Of a DNA stretch of 36,700 bases, positions 16,269 to 23,424 are shown in pieces; the stretch's first letter is position 1; every line of letters begins with the position of its first letter. The position numbers were made by a program, and so were the translations under genes. Origin of the DNA: an uncultured Demequina sp. (GTDB lineage Bacteria; Actinomycetota; Actinomycetes; Actinomycetales; Demequinaceae); NCBI GenBank assembly GCA_937925595.1, contig CALALQ010000406.1:1-36700 (forward strand), read 5' to 3'. Below the pieces are notes generated by a model. The model ran no database searches, had not been told where the DNA came from, and saw nothing but the letters and a program-made list of their open reading frames with translations.

Positions 16269-16964
16269 GTGTCTGTGCCGTCCGAGACCCGAACGGGCCA
16301 CGCAATTGAGCCGCGAGACTCGGGTGCGGAACGCCAGTCTGATCTGGTCGCCGATCCACTGCTCTCCGTCATGCAGGTCGCGCGCGAGTCGGACCTGAGT
16401 GCTGGCCAGGTGGCGTTGATGATCCGTCATGGTCACTTGCCGAGCTTGGATCGCGGTCGGTTGGTGGCGCGGGACGAATTGGACGTACCGTTGATCCGGC
16501 GTTCGTGGTTGACCAGGCTGCATGAGCCGCGGCCAGAGAGCGAGATACGAACTGATCGGCGACATGGCGACGGAGGCCATCCCGCCGCCGTGGTTCTGGC
16601 GCGGCTGATTAACGCGCTCGAGGCCAAGGATGCGAGTTCGGTGTGGCAGGTGTCATCTGCGGCCACGCGCGCCCTAGCGAGCGACGAGCGCGGGGCGGTC
16701 ACACTCTGGCTTCAGCACCTGCAGCCGGCGATCGCGAGGAATTTTGGGATCGCGTCCGTTGGGTATCTAATCGGCGACGGGGACGGAGTCGGTATCCGAC
16801 TAGTGGAGGAGCCCCTCCCACTGACGCAGGTGATGTCGAAACCGACTTCGATGATGGCTTGGGGCGCCGTTCCATTCGTGGAGGAAGACGGGGAGTGGCG
16901 AGCGGATCTACCGCTTTTCCTCCGGTACGACGAATGGCGGATGGACGTTGGGCTGAAAGGCTGA
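16269..16964 (+). CDS. HTH-domain protein of unknown function, element cargo
   Basis: 231 aa from GTG 16269; the start is uncertain because no Shine-Dalgarno is visible (GTG 16275 is also possible). Residues of about 32-80 (LLSVMQVARESDLSAGQVAL onward) look like a MerR/excisionase-type winged HTH. After a charged linker, residues 108-225 alternate Ala-rich helices and strands (WQVSSAATRALASDE, then VGYLIGDGDGVGIRLVEE), possibly an NTF2/SnoaL-like fold; that is a weak guess. A/T content is higher than in the flanking chromosome. Its 3' end overlaps the convergent GNAT-membrane gene by 57 bp, which is unusual here. Family not recognised. Confidence 0.62.
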   Translation: MSVPSETRTGHAIEPRDSGAERQSDLVADPLLSVMQVARESDLSAGQVALMIRHGHLPSLDRGRLVARDELDVPLIRRSWLTRLHEPRPESEIRTDRRHGDGGHPAAVVLARLINALEAKDASSVWQVSSAATRALASDERGAVTLWLQHLQPAIARNFGIASVGYLIGDGDGVGIRLVEEPLPLTQVMSKPTSMMAWGAVPFVEEDGEWRADLPLFLRYDEWRMDVGLKG

Positions 16965-18755
16965 CCCGACGGTCACTCCCTCGGCATCGACGTGGTGCTG
17001 GATCGCGCGCTCGTCAAGCCAGACATATGGAACCGCGAGCGCGAGGCATCGGTCCGTGGGCCGGTGAAGCAGTGCGTCGGCGACGGCCTGTGAAAAGCGG
17101 TCCTCAGTGAGGACCATGGAGAGGTAGACCGCCGTCGCGGCTACCCCAAGCAACGCCGCAACCTGCAAGTACACCCCGGTCGGGAGCGTGACGTGCATCC
17201 CGAGTGCATGGATGGCCTCCACTGGAATCGCGTCGCGAGTCCAAGCCTCGATCTGGCTTCGTTCGAACAGGACGGCCGCCAAGGCGTAGAAGTAGACGGT
17301 GAGGATAAGCGTCGCTGCGGACACGGAGATCAGGAGCCGAGGCAGAAGCGAGACGCCAAGGCTCCGACGGACGGTTGCGGCGATGTACGGGGCGTACTCT
17401 TGGGGTCGGTTCTTGGCGAACGCGGCGAGAACCGTGTCGCGCGCTAGCTGTTCGACAACGTCGGCGTTGTCCTTCTGCACGCGACGAGCCTCAGCTACTA
17501 GAAGTGCCAACGGGTCTGCTGCCCCCTCTAGGCGTCGCGCGCTTGCACGCACCACAGCCTCGATCTCCCGGTACAGCGTGAACGCAACCAAGACACCCAT
17601 CACCCCTACGGTCACGACGTACAGGGCGACCCAGTCGATCGAGTCAAGATCGCGGGCTACCTCCCAGATCTCGGCCGAGAAGAGCGGGACAAAGAGGACG
17701 ACGAGTGCTACGGGGCCGAGGAGCGGCGCGCTCCGCACGATCATTGCGACGTTGGACGCCAGATCTCGTGCGGTGCCGAGTCGCAGGCCGCGCAGAAGCC
17801 ATGGAATCGCAGCTAGTGCAATCGGGGCACCGTAAGTCCACCAAAGGAAGTGTCCGGAGGAACCGGTTAGCGTGAATATGAGCGCGCTGATGGGCCACGC
17901 CATCGTGATGACCGCGATCGCGATTCCTCTTGCCAAGGTAAACACGATGAAAACCGCGACCGAAACGGCGACGATCAGCAAGGGCCAGCCGGCGCCGCTG
18001 GGCTCGACCTGGCGGGCGATAAGCGCCGTTGCGGTCCAGACGTAAAGAAACCACGCGAGAAGACCGATCTGCGTGGCCCGGTTGCTGTCCTCCGGCTCCG
18101 GCTCGTGGGCGCAGAGGTCGCCGTAACGCTCGGTTCGGAGCAGCTGGGCCAGGCTCACGCGCAACAAGGCAGAGCGCTGGTCCTGGTCCAGCATCAAAGG
18201 TTCGGCGCGCGGTGGCGGCGCATCCTGAGCTTCCTGCCGTGGCATAGCGCGTCGCTGAAACAGGGCACCTGATTGCCGATGGGCGAGATCAACGGTCGCG
18301 ACGTGCGTAAACCCGTTGTTGGCGTAGTAAGCGTGGAGGCTCTCGTTCCGCTTGGCGCAGTCCAAACGCAGCCATTGGCGCCCCTCGGCCGCAACTAGTT
18401 CACCGGCGTAGTCGAGGAGCTGACGGCCGATTTCATGGCCAGAGTGAGCGCGATCCACGGCGAGGCGGCGGACATAGCCTGCGTCGTCTGGTGGGTTGCC
18501 CCAAAGCTCTGCATCGGGGGTGAAGGTGAGCGTGAAGGTCGCAACGGGCTCGCTGTCGAGCGTCGCGATGAAGACCTCGTCACGATCGATCGAAGGAGCG
18601 ATCGTGCCGGCCTCGAACGGCGACGTCCATTGATCTGTGATGCCTTGTTCGATCAGCCATTCGTAAGCCTGGTGGAGAAGGCCAACGACGGTATCGAGGT
18701 CCTCTGACGTTGCTCGGCGAATGTCGAGCGCGGTGCGAGAGGCCGGGGTCGGCAT
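16908..18755 (-). CDS. GNAT acetyltransferase fused to a multi-pass membrane domain
   Basis: 615 aa in one uninterrupted frame. Residues of about 8-168 are a complete GNAT domain: IRRATSEDLDTVVGLL at the N-terminus, the acetyl-CoA site YVRRLAVDRAHSGHEIGRQL, RLDCAKRNESLHAYYANNGF and the end GALFQRRA. A Pro/Ala-rich linker follows. From about 228 to 548 there are seven or eight hydrophobic helices, interrupted by a charged cytoplasmic segment at about 395-460, then a soluble tail of about 65 residues. I do not know this domain combination. An internal ATG in the linker could allow separate expression of the membrane part. It starts at TGATG overlapping the gntR stop, so it is coupled to the repressor and probably shares its control. 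Confidence 0.78.
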   Translation of the reverse strand: MPTPASRTALDIRRATSEDLDTVVGLLHQAYEWLIEQGITDQWTSPFEAGTIAPSIDRDEVFIATLDSEPVATFTLTFTPDAELWGNPPDDAGYVRRLAVDRAHSGHEIGRQLLDYAGELVAAEGRQWLRLDCAKRNESLHAYYANNGFTHVATVDLAHRQSGALFQRRAMPRQEAQDAPPPRAEPLMLDQDQRSALLRVSLAQLLRTERYGDLCAHEPEPEDSNRATQIGLLAWFLYVWTATALIARQVEPSGAGWPLLIVAVSVAVFIVFTLARGIAIAVITMAWPISALIFTLTGSSGHFLWWTYGAPIALAAIPWLLRGLRLGTARDLASNVAMIVRSAPLLGPVALVVLFVPLFSAEIWEVARDLDSIDWVALYVVTVGVMGVLVAFTLYREIEAVVRASARRLEGAADPLALLVAEARRVQKDNADVVEQLARDTVLAAFAKNRPQEYAPYIAATVRRSLGVSLLPRLLISVSAATLILTVYFYALAAVLFERSQIEAWTRDAIPVEAIHALGMHVTLPTGVYLQVAALLGVAATAVYLSMVLTEDRFSQAVADALLHRPTDRCLALAVPYVWLDERAIQHHVDAEGVTVGSAFQPNVHPPFVVPEEKR

Positions 18756-19525
18756 CAGTCGCCCGCGACGTCGTAGACGAGGGTGTAGCGATCGCCTGGG
18801 AGGACGGTGCTGAACAGGCGGACGGGCGTGTCGGTCTCGTCGTAGCCGACGCGCGCGAGGCAGGCAACGGGGGTGCCGGGACCGATCTGCAGCGTCGAGG
18901 CCTCGTCGGCGGTGGGCATGCGGACGGTGATCTCGTCCTGGAAGCGGACCTGGGCGTGGCCGATCTCGTCGAGCACCTTGTTCGCGCCCTGGGGTATGTC
19001 GTCGGGCGCGACGATGGGCGTGTCGCGCACGAGCTCGTGCGGGAAGTAGGTGTCGGCGATGGCGTAGGGCTGGTCGTCGACGTACTGAATGCGGCGGCGC
19101 ACGACGACGGTGGCGCCCTCGTCGAGTTCGAGCCGGGCGGCGGTCGTCGTGTCGGAGCGGATCATCGCGACTTCGATGCTGAGGTCGCCCTTGTGGCCCT
19201 GCTCGGCGACGTCGCTCTGGAAGGCGTCGCGGGTCGAGCGCGCGCGGCGTTCGCGTGAGTCGGTGCGAGAGGCGAAGAAGCGCAGCGGCGCGCGCTCGCG
19301 GACGAACGAGCCGCGGCCCTGGCTGCTTGTGATCAGGCCCTCGTTGGTCAGGGCGCCGAGCGCGAGGCGGATCGTGTTGCGCGAGACGCCGTGCTGGTCC
19401 ATCAGCTCTTGCTCGCTGGGCAGACGCGTGCCGGGGGCGAGGTCACCGCGGTAGATCGCATCCCGAAGCTGGCCGGCGATGCGGCGGTAGAGCGGTTGCC
19501 CGGAAGCGTTGGCGGCGGCGGACAC
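18755..19525 (-). CDS. GntR/HutC-family transcriptional repressor of the element (KorSA-like)
   Basis: 256 aa. An N-terminal GntR winged HTH (YRRIAGQLRDAIYRGDLAPG, LPSEQELMDQHGVSRNTIRL, SSQGRGSFV) is followed by a UTRA ligand-binding domain (about 95-250, with YVDDQPYAIADTYFP). In pSAM2-type elements KorSA-like GntR proteins repress excision and transfer genes. The GTG at 19525 lies only 7 nt after a TACAAT -10 box, suggesting a leaderless mRNA. The double operator at 19534-19603 covers this promoter and that of the divergent transfer genes, so autorepression is likely. Ligand unknown. Confidence 0.92.
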   Translation of the reverse strand: MSAAANASGQPLYRRIAGQLRDAIYRGDLAPGTRLPSEQELMDQHGVSRNTIRLALGALTNEGLITSSQGRGSFVRERAPLRFFASRTDSRERRARSTRDAFQSDVAEQGHKGDLSIEVAMIRSDTTTAARLELDEGATVVVRRRIQYVDDQPYAIADTYFPHELVRDTPIVAPDDIPQGANKVLDEIGHAQVRFQDEITVRMPTADEASTLQIGPGTPVACLARVGYDETDTPVRLFSTVLPGDRYTLVYDVAGD

Positions 19526-19532
19526 TGCACGA

Positions 19533-19604
19533 ATTGTACCAACGAGTGGAACAGGTCTTGACAGAGTCTCTCGTCTCTGCTGTTGTTCCACTCGTTGGTA
19601 CAAG
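19533..19604. promoter_or_regulatory. divergent promoter region with two inverted GntR operators
   Basis: TTGTACCAACGAGTGGAACA (19534-19553) and its exact reverse complement (19584-19603) form a 20-bp perfect inverted repeat with a 30-bp spacer. Each copy is itself a near-palindrome (GTACCA/TGGAAC), as expected for a GntR dimer site. The outer ends double as -10 boxes: TACAAT on the minus strand (19538-19533), 7 nt before the gntR GTG, and TACAAG on the plus strand (19599-19604), 21 nt before the ATG at 19626. A TTGACA lies in the spacer at 19558-19563. Bound repressor would block both directions. Confidence 0.85.
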
Positions 19605-19625
19605 TCTAACGAGCTGGGAGGCCGC

Positions 19626-19967
19626 ATGCGTTTGCCGATCGACACGAGTCGCCTGCAGTTCCTCGTCGTCAGCGAGGCGGAGCGGCTGTTGAAGTTCGAG
19701 GAGGGCAAGCCGCGTGACGCGTGGGCGCCGCGGGTCGACGAGAACGGCGAAGTCATGTGTCGCGTGCAGGTCGTCGCGCTTGGGGACGGCGAGGCCGAGA
19801 TCATCCGCGTGTCGGTCCCCGGTGACCCGGGGGTCAAGCAGGGCGAGATGGTGCGTGTCGACGGCATGACCGCGCAGGCGTGGGAGATGGAGGGCCGCAA
19901 CGGCATGGCCTTCCGCGCCGCCGCAATCCGGTCACTGCAGGCTCGGTCTGAGAAGGCCACCGCGTGA
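19626..19967 (+). CDS. small conserved element protein (SCO3933 family-like)
   Basis: 113 aa, ATG at 19626 with GGAGG 4 nt upstream. It begins MRLPIDTSRLQFLVVSEAE and has VSVPGDPGVKQGEMVRVDG, then WEMEGRNGMAFRAAAI near the end. This pattern recalls the short regulatory proteins that sit just before the transfer gene in Streptomyces elements (SCO3933 family of SLP1). The predicted all-beta core could be OB-like, but that is a guess. It is first in the rightward operon under the GntR operators. Biochemical role unknown. Confidence 0.8.
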   Translation: MRLPIDTSRLQFLVVSEAERLLKFEEGKPRDAWAPRVDENGEVMCRVQVVALGDGEAEIIRVSVPGDPGVKQGEMVRVDGMTAQAWEMEGRNGMAFRAAAIRSLQARSEKATA

Positions 19968-20026
19968 TGTTCCCCGCTCTGGGCAAGGTCGCCGATCTCG
20001 GGATGGGAGATCGCCTCGCGGCGTGA
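19967..20026 (+). CDS. 19-codon ORF coupled at both ends
   Basis: The start ATG overlaps the preceding TGA by 1 nt (TGATG), and its own TGA overlaps the GTG of the translocase gene (GTGA). It encodes MFPALGKVADLGMGDRLAA. Both overlaps are of the type used throughout this operon, so translation is plausible even though the peptide is tiny. It may serve only to carry ribosomes to the transfer gene, which has no close Shine-Dalgarno. Confidence 0.45.
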   Translation: MFPALGKVADLGMGDRLAA

Positions 20027-21336
20027 TCCTTGTGCGGCGAGAGCGCTACAGCCTCGTGGACGAGTGGCCGTACCTCGTCGCCGGCTGCGTCGCTGCGGTC
20101 TGGCGGTGGCGACTGGAGCTGGTCCTCGTGCTCGGGCCCGTGCTCGGCTGGCAAGCGCTCGTCGAGCAGCTCGGGCCGGTTGCCGCGTCGACGATCGTCG
20201 TCATCGCAGGGGCGGTCGTGCTCACGCCGCACACCTCACGCAGCGCGTTGAGCCGCGGACTGAAGGCGGCTCGGGTGCGGCGGCGCTGGCGGCGGGCGTG
20301 GATCGATGTCGGTCTCCCTCACGTCGCCGCTCGACGCGTGCGTCAGGTGCCGGCGGGCGAGCTGGTGCGCATCCGCTGCGCGCGTGGATCCTCGATCCCG
20401 CATGTGGAGCGGCACGCCGAACAGCTCGCCGCTTGCCTCGGCGCGCGCGAGGTCCGCGTCTGGCGTGACCCGGGGTCCGCGACCTGGGGCGACGCGCTGC
20501 TTGTGCGCCGCGACGCGCTCGACGGAATCACCGCGCCGTGGCCGTGGGTCGACGCGACCGGACCGCTGTCGCTGTGGGAGACATTCCCGGTCGGCGTCGA
20601 CGAGCTGGGCGACACGGTGACGATGCGCCTGCCCGAACGGAACCTGCTCCTGGGCGGCGAGCCGGGAGCGGGCAAGAGCGCGGCCCTGTCACTCGTGCTG
20701 GCGGCGGCCGCGCTGGACCCGAACGTCAAGCTCTGGCTGCTCGACGGCAAGCTCGTCGAACTCGCCGCCTGGGGGCCGTGCGCCGAACGAATGGCCGGCG
20801 CGAGCATCGACGACGCGATCGCGCTGCTCGAAGCGGTTCAGCGCGAGATGGATGCGCGCTATCGCGAGCTGGTGGCCAACGGCAAGCGCAAGATCGCTCC
20901 GGGCGACGGCCTGGCCCTTCACGTCGTGGCCTGCGACGAGCTGGCGTTCTATCTCACCGTCGAGGACCGCAAGAAGCGCATCCGCTTCGCCGAGCTGTTG
21001 CGCGACCTCGTCGCCCGCGGCCGCGCCGCTGGCGTGATCGTCGTTGCCGCCACGCAGAAGCCTGCAGCCGATGTCGTCCCCTCGGCACTGCGCGATCTTT
21101 TCGGGTTCCGGCTCGCGATGCGCTGCACGACGCGCGACGCCTCCGACACCATCCTCGGCCAGGGCCGGGCGACCAACGGCTACAGCGCGGCCACGATCGC
21201 GCCCGACCAACGCGGCATCGGCTTTCTGCTCGCCGAGGACGGCTTGCCGCGACGCATGCGGGCGTTCTACCTCGACGACCAGGCCGTCGACCGGCTTGCG
21301 CGCCGCGCGGCTGCGCTTCGACAGGGGGCGGAGTGA
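20023..21336 (+). CDS. FtsK/SpoIIIE-type DNA translocase (TraB/TraSA-like transfer protein)
   Basis: 437 aa from GTG 20023. Two hydrophobic helices lie at about residues 14-35 and 37-68, then a linker and an FtsK/SpoIIIE ATPase domain. Walker A is GGEPGAGKS (211-219). Walker B is HVVACDE ending at D305/E306. ATQKPAADVVPSALRDLFGFR is the characteristic FtsK-family sensor region. In AICEs this single protein forms a membrane-anchored hexamer that moves double-stranded DNA between mycelial cells. Its stop overlaps the rep start (TGATG). Confidence 0.92.
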   Translation: MILVRRERYSLVDEWPYLVAGCVAAVWRWRLELVLVLGPVLGWQALVEQLGPVAASTIVVIAGAVVLTPHTSRSALSRGLKAARVRRRWRRAWIDVGLPHVAARRVRQVPAGELVRIRCARGSSIPHVERHAEQLAACLGAREVRVWRDPGSATWGDALLVRRDALDGITAPWPWVDATGPLSLWETFPVGVDELGDTVTMRLPERNLLLGGEPGAGKSAALSLVLAAAALDPNVKLWLLDGKLVELAAWGPCAERMAGASIDDAIALLEAVQREMDARYRELVANGKRKIAPGDGLALHVVACDELAFYLTVEDRKKRIRFAELLRDLVARGRAAGVIVVAATQKPAADVVPSALRDLFGFRLAMRCTTRDASDTILGQGRATNGYSAATIAPDQRGIGFLLAEDGLPRRMRAFYLDDQAVDRLARRAAALRQGAE

Positions 21337-23123
21337 TGGTCGCGATCTCGCGGGAAATCCTCGATGGGCTGATCGCGCGCGCGGCGCGGCCGGACTTCGA
21401 AGCCTTCGCGGCGCAGGTGCGCTCGTCCAACTACTGCGTGCGGCCGGTGAGGCTACGCGGCACGATCGAGACGTGCGACGCCCACGGGCTGCGCCGGGTG
21501 TGGTCGACTGACTCGGAGCCGGACGGCGTGCTCCGGAAGGCGTGCGGGAATCGGCGCGAGGCGGTCTGCCCGTCGTGCGCGGAGCGGTACCGCCAAGATG
21601 CCTATCACCTGATCGCCGCAGGGCTGCGCGGAGGGAAAGGCGTTCCGGACACGGCTGTGGACCATCCGGCCGTCTTCGCGACGTTGACGGCGCCGAGCTT
21701 CGGGCTGGTGCACACACGCGCACTCGGACGCGACGGCAAGCCGCGGCGTTGCCGCCCACGGCGCGACGCGCCGGTCTGCCCCCACGGTCGGCCGCTGTCC
21801 TGCACCGCCATCCACGAAGAAGGCGATGCGTGCCTTGGCGAGCCGCTGTGCATGGACTGCTTCGACTACTTCGCGGCGGTGATCTGGAACAACACGCTCG
21901 GCGAGCTGTGGCGGCGAACGACGATCTACGTACGGCGGGCGTTGGCACGGCATGCGGGCATGACGCAGGCGGCACTGAACCTGGAGGTTCGGCCCGCGTA
22001 CGCCAAGGTCGCCGAGTACCAGAAGCGCGGGCTGATCCACCTGCACGTCCTCGTGCGGCTGGACCGGGCGATGCCCAAGTACCGCGAGCACGAGGTTCAT
22101 CCGCCGGCGAATCGCTTCGACGCCGAGCTGCTCGAGGAGGCATTGCGCACGGCTGTGGCCGAGGTATTCGCTCCGGTGCCGGCCGAGCTGGGGTCCGGGC
22201 GCATCCGCTGGGGCTCCGAGGTCGACGTCCGTCAGCTCCGTGCCGGGGACGAGCGCGGCGAGATCGCCGGCTACCTGGCCAAGTACGCGACCAAGAGCAC
22301 CGAGCAGGCCGGCGGGCTGCTGCATCGCATCGACCGCGACGGCGTCGAGCGGGTCGAAGTCCGAGAGCACGTGCGCAACTTCATGGCCGCCGCGTTCGTG
22401 CTCGACGCCTTCGCCGGGGCACGACGCAAGGCCACGACGCCGCGACCGGCCGCGCCCGCGCCCGCGCCCGACATCGAGACCGACTGGAACGCGGCGGCGC
22501 TCGCGATCCGCGTGCAGCGGGCGATGGGCGTTGACGAACTGCTGCGCGTCCGGCTTCACGACGGTCCGGCGCATATTGGCCGGGTCGTGCGCGTCCTCGA
22601 TACCGCGCCGAAGCGGCGTGGGACCTCGCTCGCGATCGAGCTGGACAGCGGCGCGTTCGTGCACCTCGCCGAGGTCGCTTCGATCGGGCCGGCGGATCGA
22701 CACACTCGCCGGCGCGAGCGCCGTGATCCGCGCCTGGCGACATGCGCGCATGCGTTCGGGTACCGCGGGCACTGCCTGACCAAGTCGCGCCGGTACTCGA
22801 CGACGTTCAAGCAGCTGCGCGCCGAGCGCGAAGCGTGGGTGCACGCACAGATCCTCGCGCGGTCTCGTGACGCGGCACAGCGCGCGCTGGCGGGTGCCGT
22901 CGAGCGCGTCGTCGCCCTGGAGTGGGATGGCGTCGGGCATGTCACAGCTGCAGACGAGTACTACGCGGTCTCTGAAGCTGCGCGGGCCCGTGAACGACGG
23001 CGAATCGGTCGCGAAGAGTGCTGCGGCGAGCCAAAGAGAGCGAGAAGGACGAGAGGACGGGCCACCGGACAAGAGCCCGTGGGTAAACGCGAGTCAGACA
23101 GGGAGGCGATGCACGGTGGGTGA
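21336..23123 (+). CDS. rolling-circle replication initiator (RepSA-like, HUH)
   Basis: 595 aa. The N-terminus has a Cys cluster (C70, C78, C81 in ACGNRREAVCPSC) followed by AERYRQDAYHLIAAGL, a signature I know from replication initiators of pSAM2-type elements. A second Cys/His group lies around CPHGRPLSC and CMDCFDYF. The HUH motif is HLHVLV (H235/H237), and the catalytic tyrosine motif is EIAGYLAKYATKS (Y313 or Y317). It nicks the origin and starts rolling-circle replication of the excised circle. The C-terminal 200 residues are Arg-rich and less conserved. The GGGGGCGGAG before ATG 21336 is a good ribosome binding site. Confidence 0.9.
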   Translation: MVAISREILDGLIARAARPDFEAFAAQVRSSNYCVRPVRLRGTIETCDAHGLRRVWSTDSEPDGVLRKACGNRREAVCPSCAERYRQDAYHLIAAGLRGGKGVPDTAVDHPAVFATLTAPSFGLVHTRALGRDGKPRRCRPRRDAPVCPHGRPLSCTAIHEEGDACLGEPLCMDCFDYFAAVIWNNTLGELWRRTTIYVRRALARHAGMTQAALNLEVRPAYAKVAEYQKRGLIHLHVLVRLDRAMPKYREHEVHPPANRFDAELLEEALRTAVAEVFAPVPAELGSGRIRWGSEVDVRQLRAGDERGEIAGYLAKYATKSTEQAGGLLHRIDRDGVERVEVREHVRNFMAAAFVLDAFAGARRKATTPRPAAPAPAPDIETDWNAAALAIRVQRAMGVDELLRVRLHDGPAHIGRVVRVLDTAPKRRGTSLAIELDSGAFVHLAEVASIGPADRHTRRRERRDPRLATCAHAFGYRGHCLTKSRRYSTTFKQLRAEREAWVHAQILARSRDAAQRALAGAVERVVALEWDGVGHVTAADEYYAVSEAARARERRRIGREECCGEPKRARRTRGRATGQEPVGKRESDREAMHGG

Positions 23124-23424
23124 GAACACAGTGGTCGTGCTCGGCGGCGATGAGCGCGCACTTCGGCGACTGGCCGAGCTGCTGGCGCCGTACATGCCGA
23201 CCCCGGCGGTCGACGTGGTGACAGACGAGGATCGGTGGATGAACTCGAAGGAGGCCGCCGAGTACGCGGGCACGTCGAGGCACGCGCTGCACAAGGCGAT
23301 GGCCGCGCGCGAAGTGCACTTCGAGCAGGACACGCCGGGCGGCAGGGCGTGGTTCAAGCGGGGCGACATCGATGCTTGGCGCCGCGGTGAGCGGCCGGCG
23401 TCGCGAGTCCGGAGCGCGGCATGA
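23116..23424 (+). CDS. excisionase / helix-turn-helix protein (Xis-like)
   Basis: 102 aa from GTG 23116, overlapping the rep end by 8 nt; GGGAGG sits 9 nt upstream. The C-terminal half is a HTH_17/excisionase domain: WMNSKEAAEYAGTSRHALHK, then a wing and FKRGDIDAWRRG. Its position directly before the integrase, with an ATGA overlap, is that of Xis in AICEs, where it directs the integrase towards excision. Confidence 0.9.
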   Translation: MGENTVVVLGGDERALRRLAELLAPYMPTPAVDVVTDEDRWMNSKEAAEYAGTSRHALHKAMAAREVHFEQDTPGGRAWFKRGDIDAWRRGERPASRVRSAA

